From assembly GCA_964438735.1 (NCBI GenBank), contig CAYTLW010000176.1:1-13261 (forward strand): a stretch of 13,261 bases of DNA, read 5' to 3'. The stretch is from CAYTLW01 sp964438735. GTDB lineage: Bacteria > Myxococcota_A > UBA9042. The position numbers and the translations under genes are program-made. The notes beneath the pieces are model-generated. The model had not been told where the DNA came from, ran no database searches, and saw nothing but the letters and a program-made list of their open reading frames with translations. Position 1 is the stretch's first letter. Each line of letters begins with the position of its first letter. Positions 1 to 7,627 of this stretch are shown in pieces.

Positions 1-1
1 C

Positions 2-67
2 GAGGAACTCGTTGAGTTGCTCGAGCGGCATGGCGTGGACTACGACGAGCGGTTTCTCTTGGGCTGA
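2..67 (+). CDS. 3' end of an unidentified gene
   Basis: Frame 2 is open from the window edge to a TGA at 65-67 and encodes 21 residues, ending in HGVDYDERFLLG. The composition (acidic and amphipathic, EELVELLERHG) looks like the C-terminal helix of a small soluble protein, and GC-rich third positions fit real coding. The rest of the gene lies outside the window, so no family can be assigned. The gene would be convergent with glpT, and the REP-like cluster that begins ten bases after the stop is typical of the space between two 3' ends. Confidence 0.5.
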   Translation, partial: EELVELLERHGVDYDERFLLG

Positions 68-76
68 AACGTCCTG

Positions 77-231
77 CCGCCGCTTCGCGGCTCCACATGG
101 GGTGACGTCCAAGATCCTGGGGCTTACGCCCCAGGCTAACGAATACCGCCGCTTCGCGGCTCCACATGGGGTGACGTCCAAGATCCTGGGGCTTACGCCC
201 CAGGCTAACGAATACCGCCGCTTCGCGGCTC
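77..231. repeat. REP-like tandem repeat, 69-bp unit, 2.2 copies
   Basis: Two identical 69-bp units lie at 77-145 and 146-214, and the first 17 bases of a third at 215-231. Each unit holds two perfect hairpins: GCCGC-TTC-GCGGC (79-91, 148-160, and again 217-229 in the partial copy) and CCTGGGGC-TTAC-GCCCCAGG (116-135 and 185-204). Short GC-rich palindromes in tandem between convergent genes are the hallmark of REP/BIME elements, which in many bacteria are spread by RAYT (Y1-type) transposases. No RAYT gene is in the window. The unit is 23 codons long, so it also leaves an open frame that encodes a repeated peptide; this is not taken as coding. The hairpins could stop or protect transcripts from either side. 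Confidence 0.85.
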
Positions 232-251
232 GTCGGGCTTGCGCCCTCGAC
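232..251. repeat. Imperfect palindrome related to the REP hairpins
   Basis: GTCGGGC (232-238), loop TTGC, then GCCC-T-CGAC (243-251) pairs as a stem with one bulged T. The GGC-TTRC-GCC core resembles the TTAC hairpin of the 69-bp unit just upstream, so this is probably a second REP subtype in the same cluster. Nothing clear is seen in 252-295. Confidence 0.5.
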
Positions 252-295
252 CACCTTGGACGAACCGTCTCAAAGCGGCACATGGCTTGGACGCC

Positions 296-329
296 AAACT
301 GGGGAAGTACTTCGGTACCGTCGAACTAG
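296..329 (+). repeat. Left copy of a 34-bp inverted repeat
   Basis: This stretch starts AAACTGGGGAAGTAC and ends CCGTCGAACTAG. It matches the minus strand of 13207-13240 at 29 of 34 ungapped positions; the first 15 and last 12 bases are identical. Similarity stops abruptly at both ends. The two copies face each other like terminal inverted repeats and enclose all the complete genes. The left copy contains the stop codon of glpT (326-328, complement). No target-site duplication is evident outside the copies. Confidence 0.75.
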
Positions 330-1705
330 CCGGTCGTGTCGGACTCCGGCGAACGGCCACCGCTGACGGCCTTGTGTGGCAGCGTCAGCGCTGCAAATCC
401 GATGGTGAGCAGACAACACACGACCATGGTGGCGAACACGCCCTGCCAGCCGTAGTGGTCTGCCAGCCAGCCCACGCCCGTGCCGGCGATGGCAGAACCG
501 AAGACGTAGCCGAAGAAGCCGGTGAAGCCCGCTGCGGTGCCCGCGGCCTTCTTTGGCACCAGGTCCAGGGCGTGCAAGCCGATGATCATGATCGGCCCGT
601 AGATGAGGAAGCCGATGGCGATGAGCGCCGTGTAGTCGACCCACTTCGGACCGTCGAGGTTGAGCCAGTAGATGATCACGAAGACCATCGTCAGCGCCAT
701 GAAGAGGATCGTGGCCGGCGCCCGCCGGCCCTTGAAGACACGGTCCGAGATGAGGCCGCAGGCGATGGTGCCGGGGATCGCGGCGAACTCGTAGAGCACC
801 CAGGCCAGCGACGACTCCTCGAAGGAGTAGCCCTTGACGTTCTGCAGGTAGGTGGGGATCCAGTCGACGACGCCGTAGCGTACGAAGTAGGCGAAAGCGT
901 TGGCGATAGCGATGGCCCAGAGATACTTGTTGTTGAGCACGCTGCCCAGGAAGATCTCCTTGAAGGTGAACTCCTTTTCGTGGGCGGCGTCGTAGCCCGG
1001 CGGGTAATCGTTGCGGTGGGCCTCGATGGGCGGCAGGCCGCAGGACTGTGGAGTGTCGCGCAGCAGAATCCAGACCAGCACGGCGATGAAGGCGGCGATG
1101 AAGGCGTTGAAGTAGAACTTCGCGCCCCAGTCGTTGAAGAGAGACACGCCCACCACCGCCAGCCAGGCCACCAGCCCGCCGCCGACGTTGTGGGCCACGT
1201 TCCAGACCGACACCGCCATGCCACGCTCGTTGGTGCTGTACCAGTGCACCATGGTCTTGCCACAGGGCGGCCAGCCCATGCCCTGGACCCAGCCGTTCAG
1301 GGTCATCAGGGCCACCAGCAAGGCGATGGAGTCGTAGATCCAGCGCTGGGTGCCGACGAAGAGCAGGATGGCGCAGCTCATCAGCAGGCCGACGGGCATG
1401 AACCAGCGCGGATTGCTGCGGTCCGACACCGACCCCATGACGAACTTGGACAGCCCGTAGGCGATGGACAGGCCGGTCATGGCCGTGCCCAGCATGGCCT
1501 TGGTGTAGTGCGGGTACTCGGCCAGGATGTCGGGGATGGCCAGGGCCAGGTTTTTACGCACCAGGTAGAATGCGGCGTAGCCCAGGAAGATGCCGGCGAA
1601 GACCTGGATGCGCAGTCGGCGATAGGTCGGATCGACGCGATCGGCTGGCAGGGGCTCGATGTGCGGGGCGGGGGCGAAGATGCTCAAAGGGAAGGGCGCC
1701 GGCAT
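326..1705 (-). CDS. glpT: Glycerol-3-phosphate:phosphate antiporter (GlpT, MFS OPA family)
   Basis: This is a 459-residue inner-membrane transporter of the organophosphate:phosphate antiporter family, which imports glycerol-3-phosphate in exchange for phosphate. Long stretches match E. coli GlpT as I recall it: MGSVSDRSNPR (90-100), GWPPCGKTMVHW (144-155), AHNVGGG (171-177), RDTPQSCGLPPIE (216-228), GFLIYGP (365-371) and KKAAGTAAGFTG (385-396). The substrate-binding arginines (R45 and R269 in E. coli) appear as R50 in LVRKN and R276 in VRYGVVDW, and the key histidine as H172. UhpT-specific signatures are absent. Length is normal. The start ATG overlaps the stop of the upstream phosphatase gene (TGATG), with a weak AAGGCG ribosome-binding site, so translation is probably coupled. 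GlpT is the usual entry route for fosfomycin. The stop codon lies in the 34-bp repeat. Confidence 0.95.
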   Translation of the reverse strand: MPAPFPLSIFAPAPHIEPLPADRVDPTYRRLRIQVFAGIFLGYAAFYLVRKNLALAIPDILAEYPHYTKAMLGTAMTGLSIAYGLSKFVMGSVSDRSNPRWFMPVGLLMSCAILLFVGTQRWIYDSIALLVALMTLNGWVQGMGWPPCGKTMVHWYSTNERGMAVSVWNVAHNVGGGLVAWLAVVGVSLFNDWGAKFYFNAFIAAFIAVLVWILLRDTPQSCGLPPIEAHRNDYPPGYDAAHEKEFTFKEIFLGSVLNNKYLWAIAIANAFAYFVRYGVVDWIPTYLQNVKGYSFEESSLAWVLYEFAAIPGTIACGLISDRVFKGRRAPATILFMALTMVFVIIYWLNLDGPKWVDYTALIAIGFLIYGPIMIIGLHALDLVPKKAAGTAAGFTGFFGYVFGSAIAGTGVGWLADHYGWQGVFATMVVCCLLTIGFAALTLPHKAVSGGRSPESDTTG

Positions 1706-2718
1706 CAGGGCGCCTTTTTTGCGGGCGGGGTCGCGGGCGGTGCCGCGGGCACGTCACGGGTCTTGTTCAGCCGCATCCCGAAGACCTTCGAAGACACCGC
1801 CGGGAAGCCGGGCGCCGGCACGTCACGGATGCGCACCACCAGCCACCCATGCTTCTTGGCGTAATCGGCCACGCTCAGGGTCTGGTCGGGCGCCACATGT
1901 TCATCGGGATTGACGATGAGCTTCACGTCGGCGCTATGCTCGATCATCTCCTTGTCGCCACGGCTGTTGCCGCCAACCAGCAGGGGTTTGACCTGTACGA
2001 AGGTCTCGATGGCCTCGAGTTTGCCCTTGTCCTGGGGAACCGGCTCGACCATGCGGTCGGTGGTGACGCCGCCGCTGACCACGCTCTTGACGCCGATGAC
2101 GCGCGTGATGGCGATGCCCAACGCCTGCGAGAGGAACTTCTGGTAGAGCGCCTCTGGCGATGCGGTCACCACCCAGACCTCGAATCCGGCGGCTTTCAAT
2201 CGAGACACCAGCGCCTTCATGGGCGGGTAGATCTTGCCCTTGTAGTCGCGCTCGTAGCAGCTGACGCCAAGGTCGCGGATCTCGGTCAAGGACAGGCCGG
2301 CCATGTAGCGAATGCGGTTCTGCACATAGGGCAGCGAGACGTTCGACTGCTTGCGCATCTTGGCGATGATGTCCGGATTGCGCTCCGGGTTGGCCTTGGC
2401 GTGGGCGAAGAGGCACTCGTCGGCCAGGTAGTGCGGCGTCTGACCGAAGACGGTGCCGTCGCCGTCGAACACGGCGACCTTGCGGCCAGTGTGCTTGGCG
2501 GTGCGGGTGAAGAACGCGTTCAGCGCGGTGTTGGCCGAGTCCGAGAATCCGGCGATGCCCGGCGTCGTCGGGGCTTTGGGCGTCTTGGCGGCTGCGACGG
2601 GCGCCTTGGCGGATGCGCCGACAGGGGAATCGGGTCGCACGACGTCAGGCGGGCAGCAGGCGGTTGCCAGCAGGAGGGTGAAGGAGGCGGCGAGTACGGT
2701 GATGCGGGTGGTCTTCAT
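1705..2718 (-). CDS. HAD-superfamily phosphatase, predicted lipoprotein
   Basis: A 337-residue predicted periplasmic lipoprotein. The N-terminus MKTTRITVLAASF...LATAC is a lipoprotein signal with Cys21 as lipidation site, followed by an Ala/Pro/Lys linker to about residue 55. The HAD phosphohydrolase core follows: motif I FDGDGTVF (nucleophile D85, general acid/base D87), motif II VVTAS (T185/S187), motif III K231 or K233, motif IV GGNSRGDKEM. In motif IV the first acidic residue is Asn (N251) while D255 is kept; GNS-x-GD variants are known in this superfamily. About 95 residues between motifs I and II form a C1-type cap, as in phosphoserine and phosphorylcholine phosphatases; the substrate is unknown. 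The frame stays open for 180 codons upstream, but that extension is antisense-like read-through of the outer-membrane-factor region and lacks any secretion signal, so ATG 2718 is chosen. No strong ribosome-binding site is visible. It overlaps glpT by one base and lies 62 bases after the efflux gene. Confidence 0.85.
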   Translation of the reverse strand: MKTTRITVLAASFTLLLATACCPPDVVRPDSPVGASAKAPVAAAKTPKAPTTPGIAGFSDSANTALNAFFTRTAKHTGRKVAVFDGDGTVFGQTPHYLADECLFAHAKANPERNPDIIAKMRKQSNVSLPYVQNRIRYMAGLSLTEIRDLGVSCYERDYKGKIYPPMKALVSRLKAAGFEVWVVTASPEALYQKFLSQALGIAITRVIGVKSVVSGGVTTDRMVEPVPQDKGKLEAIETFVQVKPLLVGGNSRGDKEMIEHSADVKLIVNPDEHVAPDQTLSVADYAKKHGWLVVRIRDVPAPGFPAVSSKVFGMRLNKTRDVPAAPPATPPAKKAP

Positions 2719-2780
2719 GGCCGGGGTTGTAGCGCGTTTGGCGGCGGAGCCCAAGGGCGCCGCGCCGGACGCACTCGAGG

Positions 2781-5700
2781 TCACCGACCGGCACGGTCCA
2801 GCGGCCCCAACCCCAAAGCCCGCCGTAGACCCAGCACAGCCGCCTCGACAGCCACTTCCTTGTTCACCTGGCCCAGCTCCGCCTCGATGAGGCTGTCCTC
2901 GACCCGGCGAAGATCCAACTCCGTATTGGTGCCTGCCTCCAGGCCACTGCGCGCGTCCGACAGGGCCTGGCGGGCCACCTCGGCGGACTTGCGGGCCGCG
3001 ACCGCATCCTTGCGCGTCACCTGAAGCTGCGCAGCGGCGCCACGTACCTCTGCCGCGATGCGCCGACGACTCTGATCCGCCTCGACCTTCAACCGACTGG
3101 CCTCCAGCAGGGCAGCCTTGCGATCCAGGCCGCTCTGTCCGGCATCCCACAGCTGCTGCGACAGGGTCACCATCAACATGGACGAGGTGTTCTGGTCGCC
3201 AAAGCCGCTGGCGTTCTGCCACTGGCCCTGGGCGTACAGGCCCAGGCGTGGCCACCATCGATTGCGGGCCTCGGCGGCGCGCAGCTTCGCGAACTCGGCC
3301 TGGTCACGGTTTAGTGTCAGCTCCAGCCGCCGCTTGCGGGCTGTCTTCTGCAGCCCCTCGATAGCGGCGCCGGGTGACTTCAGCCGGGTCTTGTCGCCCA
3401 CGTCGAAGCGATGGTTGGCGCCCACCAGCAGGCCCAGAGCCGCCACAGCGCTTCGATAGGCCAGCTGGGAACCGGCGGCGGCGCGCTCGGCTTGCAGCAC
3501 GCTCATCTCGGCCATGCGGGTGGCCAGGGGCGTGCTCACACCGGCGGCGAGGCGTTGCCGACTGGCGTTCAGGGTCACGCGAGCGCTCTGCAGGCGGCGC
3601 TCGATGACGGTCAACGCCTTGCGCTGCAGCCGGGCACCCAACCAGGCCCGCGTGACCGCATGTTGCAGCTCGAGTCGCGTGAGCTTGTGGCCCGCCCGGG
3701 CCAGGGCGGCGCTCTTCTTGGCCATGGACAGGCCGTCCAGGGTGCGCATATCGAACAGGCTCATACGAGCCTTCAATGTCGCTGACAGCCCATGCCTGCG
3801 GCTGATCTGGATGGGTTCCATGGCCGGGACCGAGATGCCGTCCCGATAGGCTTCCTGGGCAGCGATGGCCTGGTCGAGCACGCCGGTGGACTGCCCGTTG
3901 GCGGCGAACTGCGCCTTGATGGCCTTCATGGAGTCGATATGGCCCTGCACCTGCCCCTTGGCCTGCGCCTCGGCGGCGGCGCTGTCGAAGAAGTCGACCT
4001 CGAGGACGGGATCGTTGAGGCGATAGGCCAGTTCGCCGTCGATATTCGGCTGCAGCGCAGCCCACGCCCGATCGACGATGAGTACCGCCCCAGCCAGGCG
4101 CAATTTCGCGCCGGCCAGGTCAGGTCCCTTGGCGTCCAACATCTTCAACAGGGCGGGCAGTTCGAGGGTCTGCACCGCCCCAGGGGGCTCCGCCAAGGCC
4201 AACGTGCCCACACCTTGTGCTGTGGTCGTTGAAGGCACCAACAAGCCAGCGCCCAGCACCGCCAACAGCAACAACCCCGCACCGCCAGCGCCGCCACCGC
4301 CACGTTCACGGTCATCGCCAGCGCCCCCGGCAAACGCCGCCAACTCCAACTCCTGCTCCAGGTCTACCTCCTGGTCGCTACCCGTGGTCAATCGGGCCAC
4401 CGCTCGGCCCAATCGATCCAACACCAGGTACAACGCCGGCACGACCACCAGGGTCAGCCCGGTGGCAAACGCCAGGCCGAAGATCACCGCCGTGGCCATG
4501 CCACCCCAGAACTCGCCGCTCGATCCCACGGTCTCGAAGCGCATCTCCAGGAAGTTGAAGCTCCAGCCCATGGCCATGGGCACCAGTCCCAGGATGGTGG
4601 TCAGCGCGGTCAGCAACACCGGCCGCAGACGTGTCAGTCCGGCCCGAACCACGGCTTCGTAAGCATCCAGCCCGCCCTTGCGTAACTGCTCGATGTAGTC
4701 GATGAGCACGATGGCGTTGTTGACCACCACCCCGGCCAGCGAGATGACCCCCAGTCCGGTCATGATGACGCCGAAAGGTTGGCGCGTGGCCATCAGGCCT
4801 GCGAAGACGCCAACCAGGCTCAGCAGCACCGACGAGATGATGATCGCCGGCTTGAGGATCGAGTTGAACTGGGTCACCAGGATGATGAGGATGGCGAAGA
4901 CGCCGATCATCAACGCCCGCGACAGGAACCTGGCGGCCTTGTCCTGCTCCACGTTTTCGCCGCCGAACTGCCAGCGATAGCCGGCCGGTGCCTTGAGCGC
5001 ACCGTCCAGTCTTTCGGCGATGGTGGCGCGGATCCGATTGGCGTTGGCGCCGGGGGCGATGTCTGCATCCACCTTGACGGTCAGGCGCGTGTCCTTGTGC
5101 CGGATCGTTCCGCTGCCCGACGTGCGCACGACCCGGGTCAACTGGTCCAGCGGGATCTGGGCGTCGTCCCGGCCCTTGACGAAGACGGAGGACAGGTCTC
5201 CCGGGCGGTCCCGACGGCCGGCCTCGTGCCGAATCACGATGTCGTACTCGTCGTGGCCGTCACGGATGACCGAACTGTCGTTGCCGTGGATGGCGTCGCG
5301 GATCGCCTGGGCGACCACGAAGGTTGACGCGCCCACCTCCTTGGCGGCTTGTCGATCGACCCGCACCTGCAGCTCGGGCCGCCCGGTCACGTAGTCCGTA
5401 CGGGCGTCGCGCACGCCGTGGTCGTGCATGGACTTCAGCAGGTCGATGGCCCGCTGGCTGAGCCGTCCCAGTCGGTCGTAGTCGGTGCCCGTGAGTTCGA
5501 TACTCACCGGTGCGCCGGCGGGCGGTCCCATCTTCTCGCGCACCACCTCGATGTGCGCGCCGGCGATATGCGAGACCCGCTCGCGCAGGGTGTCGATGGT
5601 CACCAGGGTGCTCTCCACCCGGTCGATGCGTTCGTGGAAGTCCAGGCTGATGCCGGACAGGTGGGCGCTGGATGAGGAACCGCCGCTTTTGAAGGCGTCC

Positions 5701-7565
5701 GCGGAGGCGCCGGGCGTGGCGACCCAGGATTCGACGTTGGGGGTGTCGGCGAGGATGGCCTCGACCTGGCGCACGATGGCGTCGCTGCCGTCGAGGTGGG
5801 TGCCGTTGGGAGCCTTGATGGCGATGGTGGCCCGGTCGGGGGTCGTCTCGGGGAAGAACTCGACGCCGAGCCCGCTGGCGCCAAAAGCGACGATGGAGCC
5901 GATCATGGTGGCGAACGCCAGGAAGACCGTGACCACGGGCTTGAACAGGCGACGTCTGCCGGCATCCACCGCCCACGTCAAGACGGCGTGGTAGGCTCGC
6001 GCGATCGGCCCCGGGAAGCCCTCACGCCATCGATCGGACAGCACAGATGGCGTGCCCTGTACCGAGGGCCGGGCCATGAATGCGCCAGCCATGACGGGAT
6101 TGATGACCAGCGCCACCGCCAGCGAGGCCACCAAGGTGATGATGATCACCATGGGCAGGTAGCTCATGAACTTGCCCATGATGCCCGGCCAGAAGAGCAG
6201 GGGGGCGAAAGCGGCCACAGTGGTGGCGGTCGAGGCGATGACCGGCCAGGCGACCTCAGCGGTGCCCGTATAGGCGGCCACGATACGCATCCGGCGCAGC
6301 AGGCTGGCGCTGGAGCCCGGTTCGAGCCGTTCACCCAGGTGGCGGTAGATATTCTCGACCACCACGATGGCGTTATCCACCAACATGCCCAGGGCCAGGA
6401 TCAGGGCGAAGAGGGTGACCAGGTTCAGGGTCACGCCCATGATGTCCAGCACGCTGAAGGTCAACAGCATGCTCAATGGCACGGCGACGCTCACCAACAC
6501 CGCGTTGCGACCGCCCAGGAAGAAGAAGATCACCAGGATGACGAGGATCAGTCCGGTGATGATGTTGTTGACCAAATCGTCGACCAGGTTGCGGATGAAG
6601 ACGCTCTGGTCGTTGAGCAGGGTGATCTCCGTACCGTTGGGCGCGATGGCTTCGTAGCGCTCGACCACCTCCTTGGTCTTGTCCACCACGTCAACGATGT
6701 TGGCACCGACGCGCTTGGTGACCTGTACCGAGACGGACGGGCGTCCCTTGAAGCGGGCGTAGCTGGTCGGCTTGGTGAAGCTGCGCCGGATGGTCGCGAT
6801 GTCGGTGAGCTTGACCGGTCGACCGCCGGGCGACTTGACCACCACCTCGCGCAATCCGGCGGCGTCGCGGAAGTCGGCGGGCGTACGCACCAACCACGAC
6901 GTGCTCTGGGCCTCGACCTGGCCGCCAGGCAGGTTGATGTTCTCGCCCTGCACCGCGCGCACCACGTCGCCGAGGGAGACCTTGCGCAGGGCGGCAGCCT
7001 CGGGATTGACGGCGACCGTCACCTGTTCCTCGACTCCGCCGCTGACGTCGGCGCTGAGCACGCCGGGCACGGTCTCGATGTCGTCCTGCATCTCCTTGGC
7101 GAATCGCTTGAGCCTCTCGAGGCTGTAGTCGGCGCTGATGTTGATGATCAGGATGGGAAAGTCGGAGAACGAGATCTCTTTGACCGTCGGGTCGAGGATG
7201 TCTGCGGGCAGCTTCGGTCGCACGCGGGAGACCCGGTCGCGGGCGCCGGTGAGCGCCTCGTCGATGTTGGCCTCGGGGGTGAAGGTGAGCACCACCACGC
7301 CGGCGCCTTCGTAGGCCGAACCCTCCATTTTTTCGATGTCGCGCAGGTCCTCCAGCTCGGTCTCGAGCGGCGTCAGGATCAGCTGCTCCACGTCCACGGG
7401 CGAGGCGCCGGGGTAGGGCACGCTGACCACAACCACCGGGATCTCGATGTCCGGGGTCATCTCGCGCGGCAGGCCGAAGAAGGAGAGCAGCCCCGCCAGC
7501 ACAAGGTTGGCGATCAATACAAAGACCGCGGTGCGGAAGCGGATGGCATAGCGGGTCACGACCAT
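2781..7565 (-). CDS. RND efflux permease fused in frame to a TolC-like outer-membrane factor
   Basis: One uninterrupted frame of 1594 residues. Residues 1 to about 1060 form a complete RND multidrug-type permease (HAE/AcrB-like, usually about 1040 aa): N-terminal helix, porter domain with YPGASPVDVE, TM2-TM6 including LALGMLVDNAIVVVENIYR (391-408), a second porter half, then TM8-TM12 with VVVNNAIVLIDYI and RLRPVLLTALTTILGLVP. The proton-relay positions read D397-N398 in TM4 (AcrB D407-D408) and N949 in TM10 (AcrB K940), a variant of the drug-pump pattern. An acidic cytoplasmic tail (1062-1075), a Gly-rich hydrophobic segment (1089-1116) and about 480 residues with two outer-efflux-protein halves follow; they are rich in Ala/Arg/Gln coiled coil with paired ARQALSDARSGLEAGTNTELDL-type repeats as in TolC/OprM. 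The start is supported by GGAG at 7573-7576, seven bases upstream. The adaptor gene ends 62 bases before it. Either a true fusion or two genes merged by indels; see the junction entry. Confidence 0.9.
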   Translation of the reverse strand: MVVTRYAIRFRTAVFVLIANLVLAGLLSFFGLPREMTPDIEIPVVVVSVPYPGASPVDVEQLILTPLETELEDLRDIEKMEGSAYEGAGVVVLTFTPEANIDEALTGARDRVSRVRPKLPADILDPTVKEISFSDFPILIINISADYSLERLKRFAKEMQDDIETVPGVLSADVSGGVEEQVTVAVNPEAAALRKVSLGDVVRAVQGENINLPGGQVEAQSTSWLVRTPADFRDAAGLREVVVKSPGGRPVKLTDIATIRRSFTKPTSYARFKGRPSVSVQVTKRVGANIVDVVDKTKEVVERYEAIAPNGTEITLLNDQSVFIRNLVDDLVNNIITGLILVILVIFFFLGGRNAVLVSVAVPLSMLLTFSVLDIMGVTLNLVTLFALILALGMLVDNAIVVVENIYRHLGERLEPGSSASLLRRMRIVAAYTGTAEVAWPVIASTATTVAAFAPLLFWPGIMGKFMSYLPMVIIITLVASLAVALVINPVMAGAFMARPSVQGTPSVLSDRWREGFPGPIARAYHAVLTWAVDAGRRRLFKPVVTVFLAFATMIGSIVAFGASGLGVEFFPETTPDRATIAIKAPNGTHLDGSDAIVRQVEAILADTPNVESWVATPGASADAFKSGGSSSSAHLSGISLDFHERIDRVESTLVTIDTLRERVSHIAGAHIEVVREKMGPPAGAPVSIELTGTDYDRLGRLSQRAIDLLKSMHDHGVRDARTDYVTGRPELQVRVDRQAAKEVGASTFVVAQAIRDAIHGNDSSVIRDGHDEYDIVIRHEAGRRDRPGDLSSVFVKGRDDAQIPLDQLTRVVRTSGSGTIRHKDTRLTVKVDADIAPGANANRIRATIAERLDGALKAPAGYRWQFGGENVEQDKAARFLSRALMIGVFAILIILVTQFNSILKPAIIISSVLLSLVGVFAGLMATRQPFGVIMTGLGVISLAGVVVNNAIVLIDYIEQLRKGGLDAYEAVVRAGLTRLRPVLLTALTTILGLVPMAMGWSFNFLEMRFETVGSSGEFWGGMATAVIFGLAFATGLTLVVVPALYLVLDRLGRAVARLTTGSDQEVDLEQELELAAFAGGAGDDRERGGGGAGGAGLLLLAVLGAGLLVPSTTTAQGVGTLALAEPPGAVQTLELPALLKMLDAKGPDLAGAKLRLAGAVLIVDRAWAALQPNIDGELAYRLNDPVLEVDFFDSAAAEAQAKGQVQGHIDSMKAIKAQFAANGQSTGVLDQAIAAQEAYRDGISVPAMEPIQISRRHGLSATLKARMSLFDMRTLDGLSMAKKSAALARAGHKLTRLELQHAVTRAWLGARLQRKALTVIERRLQSARVTLNASRQRLAAGVSTPLATRMAEMSVLQAERAAAGSQLAYRSAVAALGLLVGANHRFDVGDKTRLKSPGAAIEGLQKTARKRRLELTLNRDQAEFAKLRAAEARNRWWPRLGLYAQGQWQNASGFGDQNTSSMLMVTLSQQLWDAGQSGLDRKAALLEASRLKVEADQSRRRIAAEVRGAAAQLQVTRKDAVAARKSAEVARQALSDARSGLEAGTNTELDLRRVEDSLIEAELGQVNKEVAVEAAVLGLRRALGLGPLDRAGR
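4215..4315 (-). other. RND/OMF junction: internal signal-like segment and fossil gene boundary
   Basis: Residues 1089-1117 of the fused frame read as a Gly-rich lead, a hydrophobic core (LLLLAVLGAGLLV, 1098-1110) and PSTTTA|Q, which fits a signal-peptidase I site after A1116. In the fused protein this could serve as a thirteenth membrane helix that brings the outer-membrane factor to the periplasm, followed by cleavage. An out-of-frame ATG at 4315 overlaps a TGA of the third frame as ATGA (4312-4315), the classical operon junction. Read from that ATG, MTVNVAVAALAVRG followed by the main-frame LLLLAV would be an ordinary signal peptide if one base were added in the run of four Gs just before the leucines. 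No in-frame ATG or convincing GTG/TTG start with a ribosome-binding site is seen here. Confidence 0.6.
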
Positions 7566-7627
7566 GGCCAGTCTCCAGGCATGGGACAGGGGCAGACTTC
7601 AGCGGGGCGAGCGCCGCCTCGGGCCTG

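Noticed and set aside
77..231. Possible CRISPR array
   Set aside because: The copies are directly adjacent 69-bp tandem units without spacers, and no cas gene is present.
12..329. Small plus-strand open frame with a repeated 23-residue peptide
   Set aside because: The repetition is the 69-bp REP-like unit, a multiple of three; the frame has no family resemblance or ribosome-binding site, and it conflicts with the better frame ending at 67.
239..1864. 541-residue plus-strand open frame
   Set aside because: Antisense to glpT, which has clear family motifs; the product is Gly/Asp/His-rich with no domain, typical of GC-rich antisense frames.
1570..3024. 484-residue plus-strand open frame
   Set aside because: Antisense to the HAD phosphatase gene, low-complexity Arg/Gly-rich product.
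2719..3258. 180-codon upstream extension of the HAD phosphatase frame
   Set aside because: It overlaps the outer-membrane-factor coding region in another frame and would bury the lipoprotein signal; ATG 2718 is the natural start.
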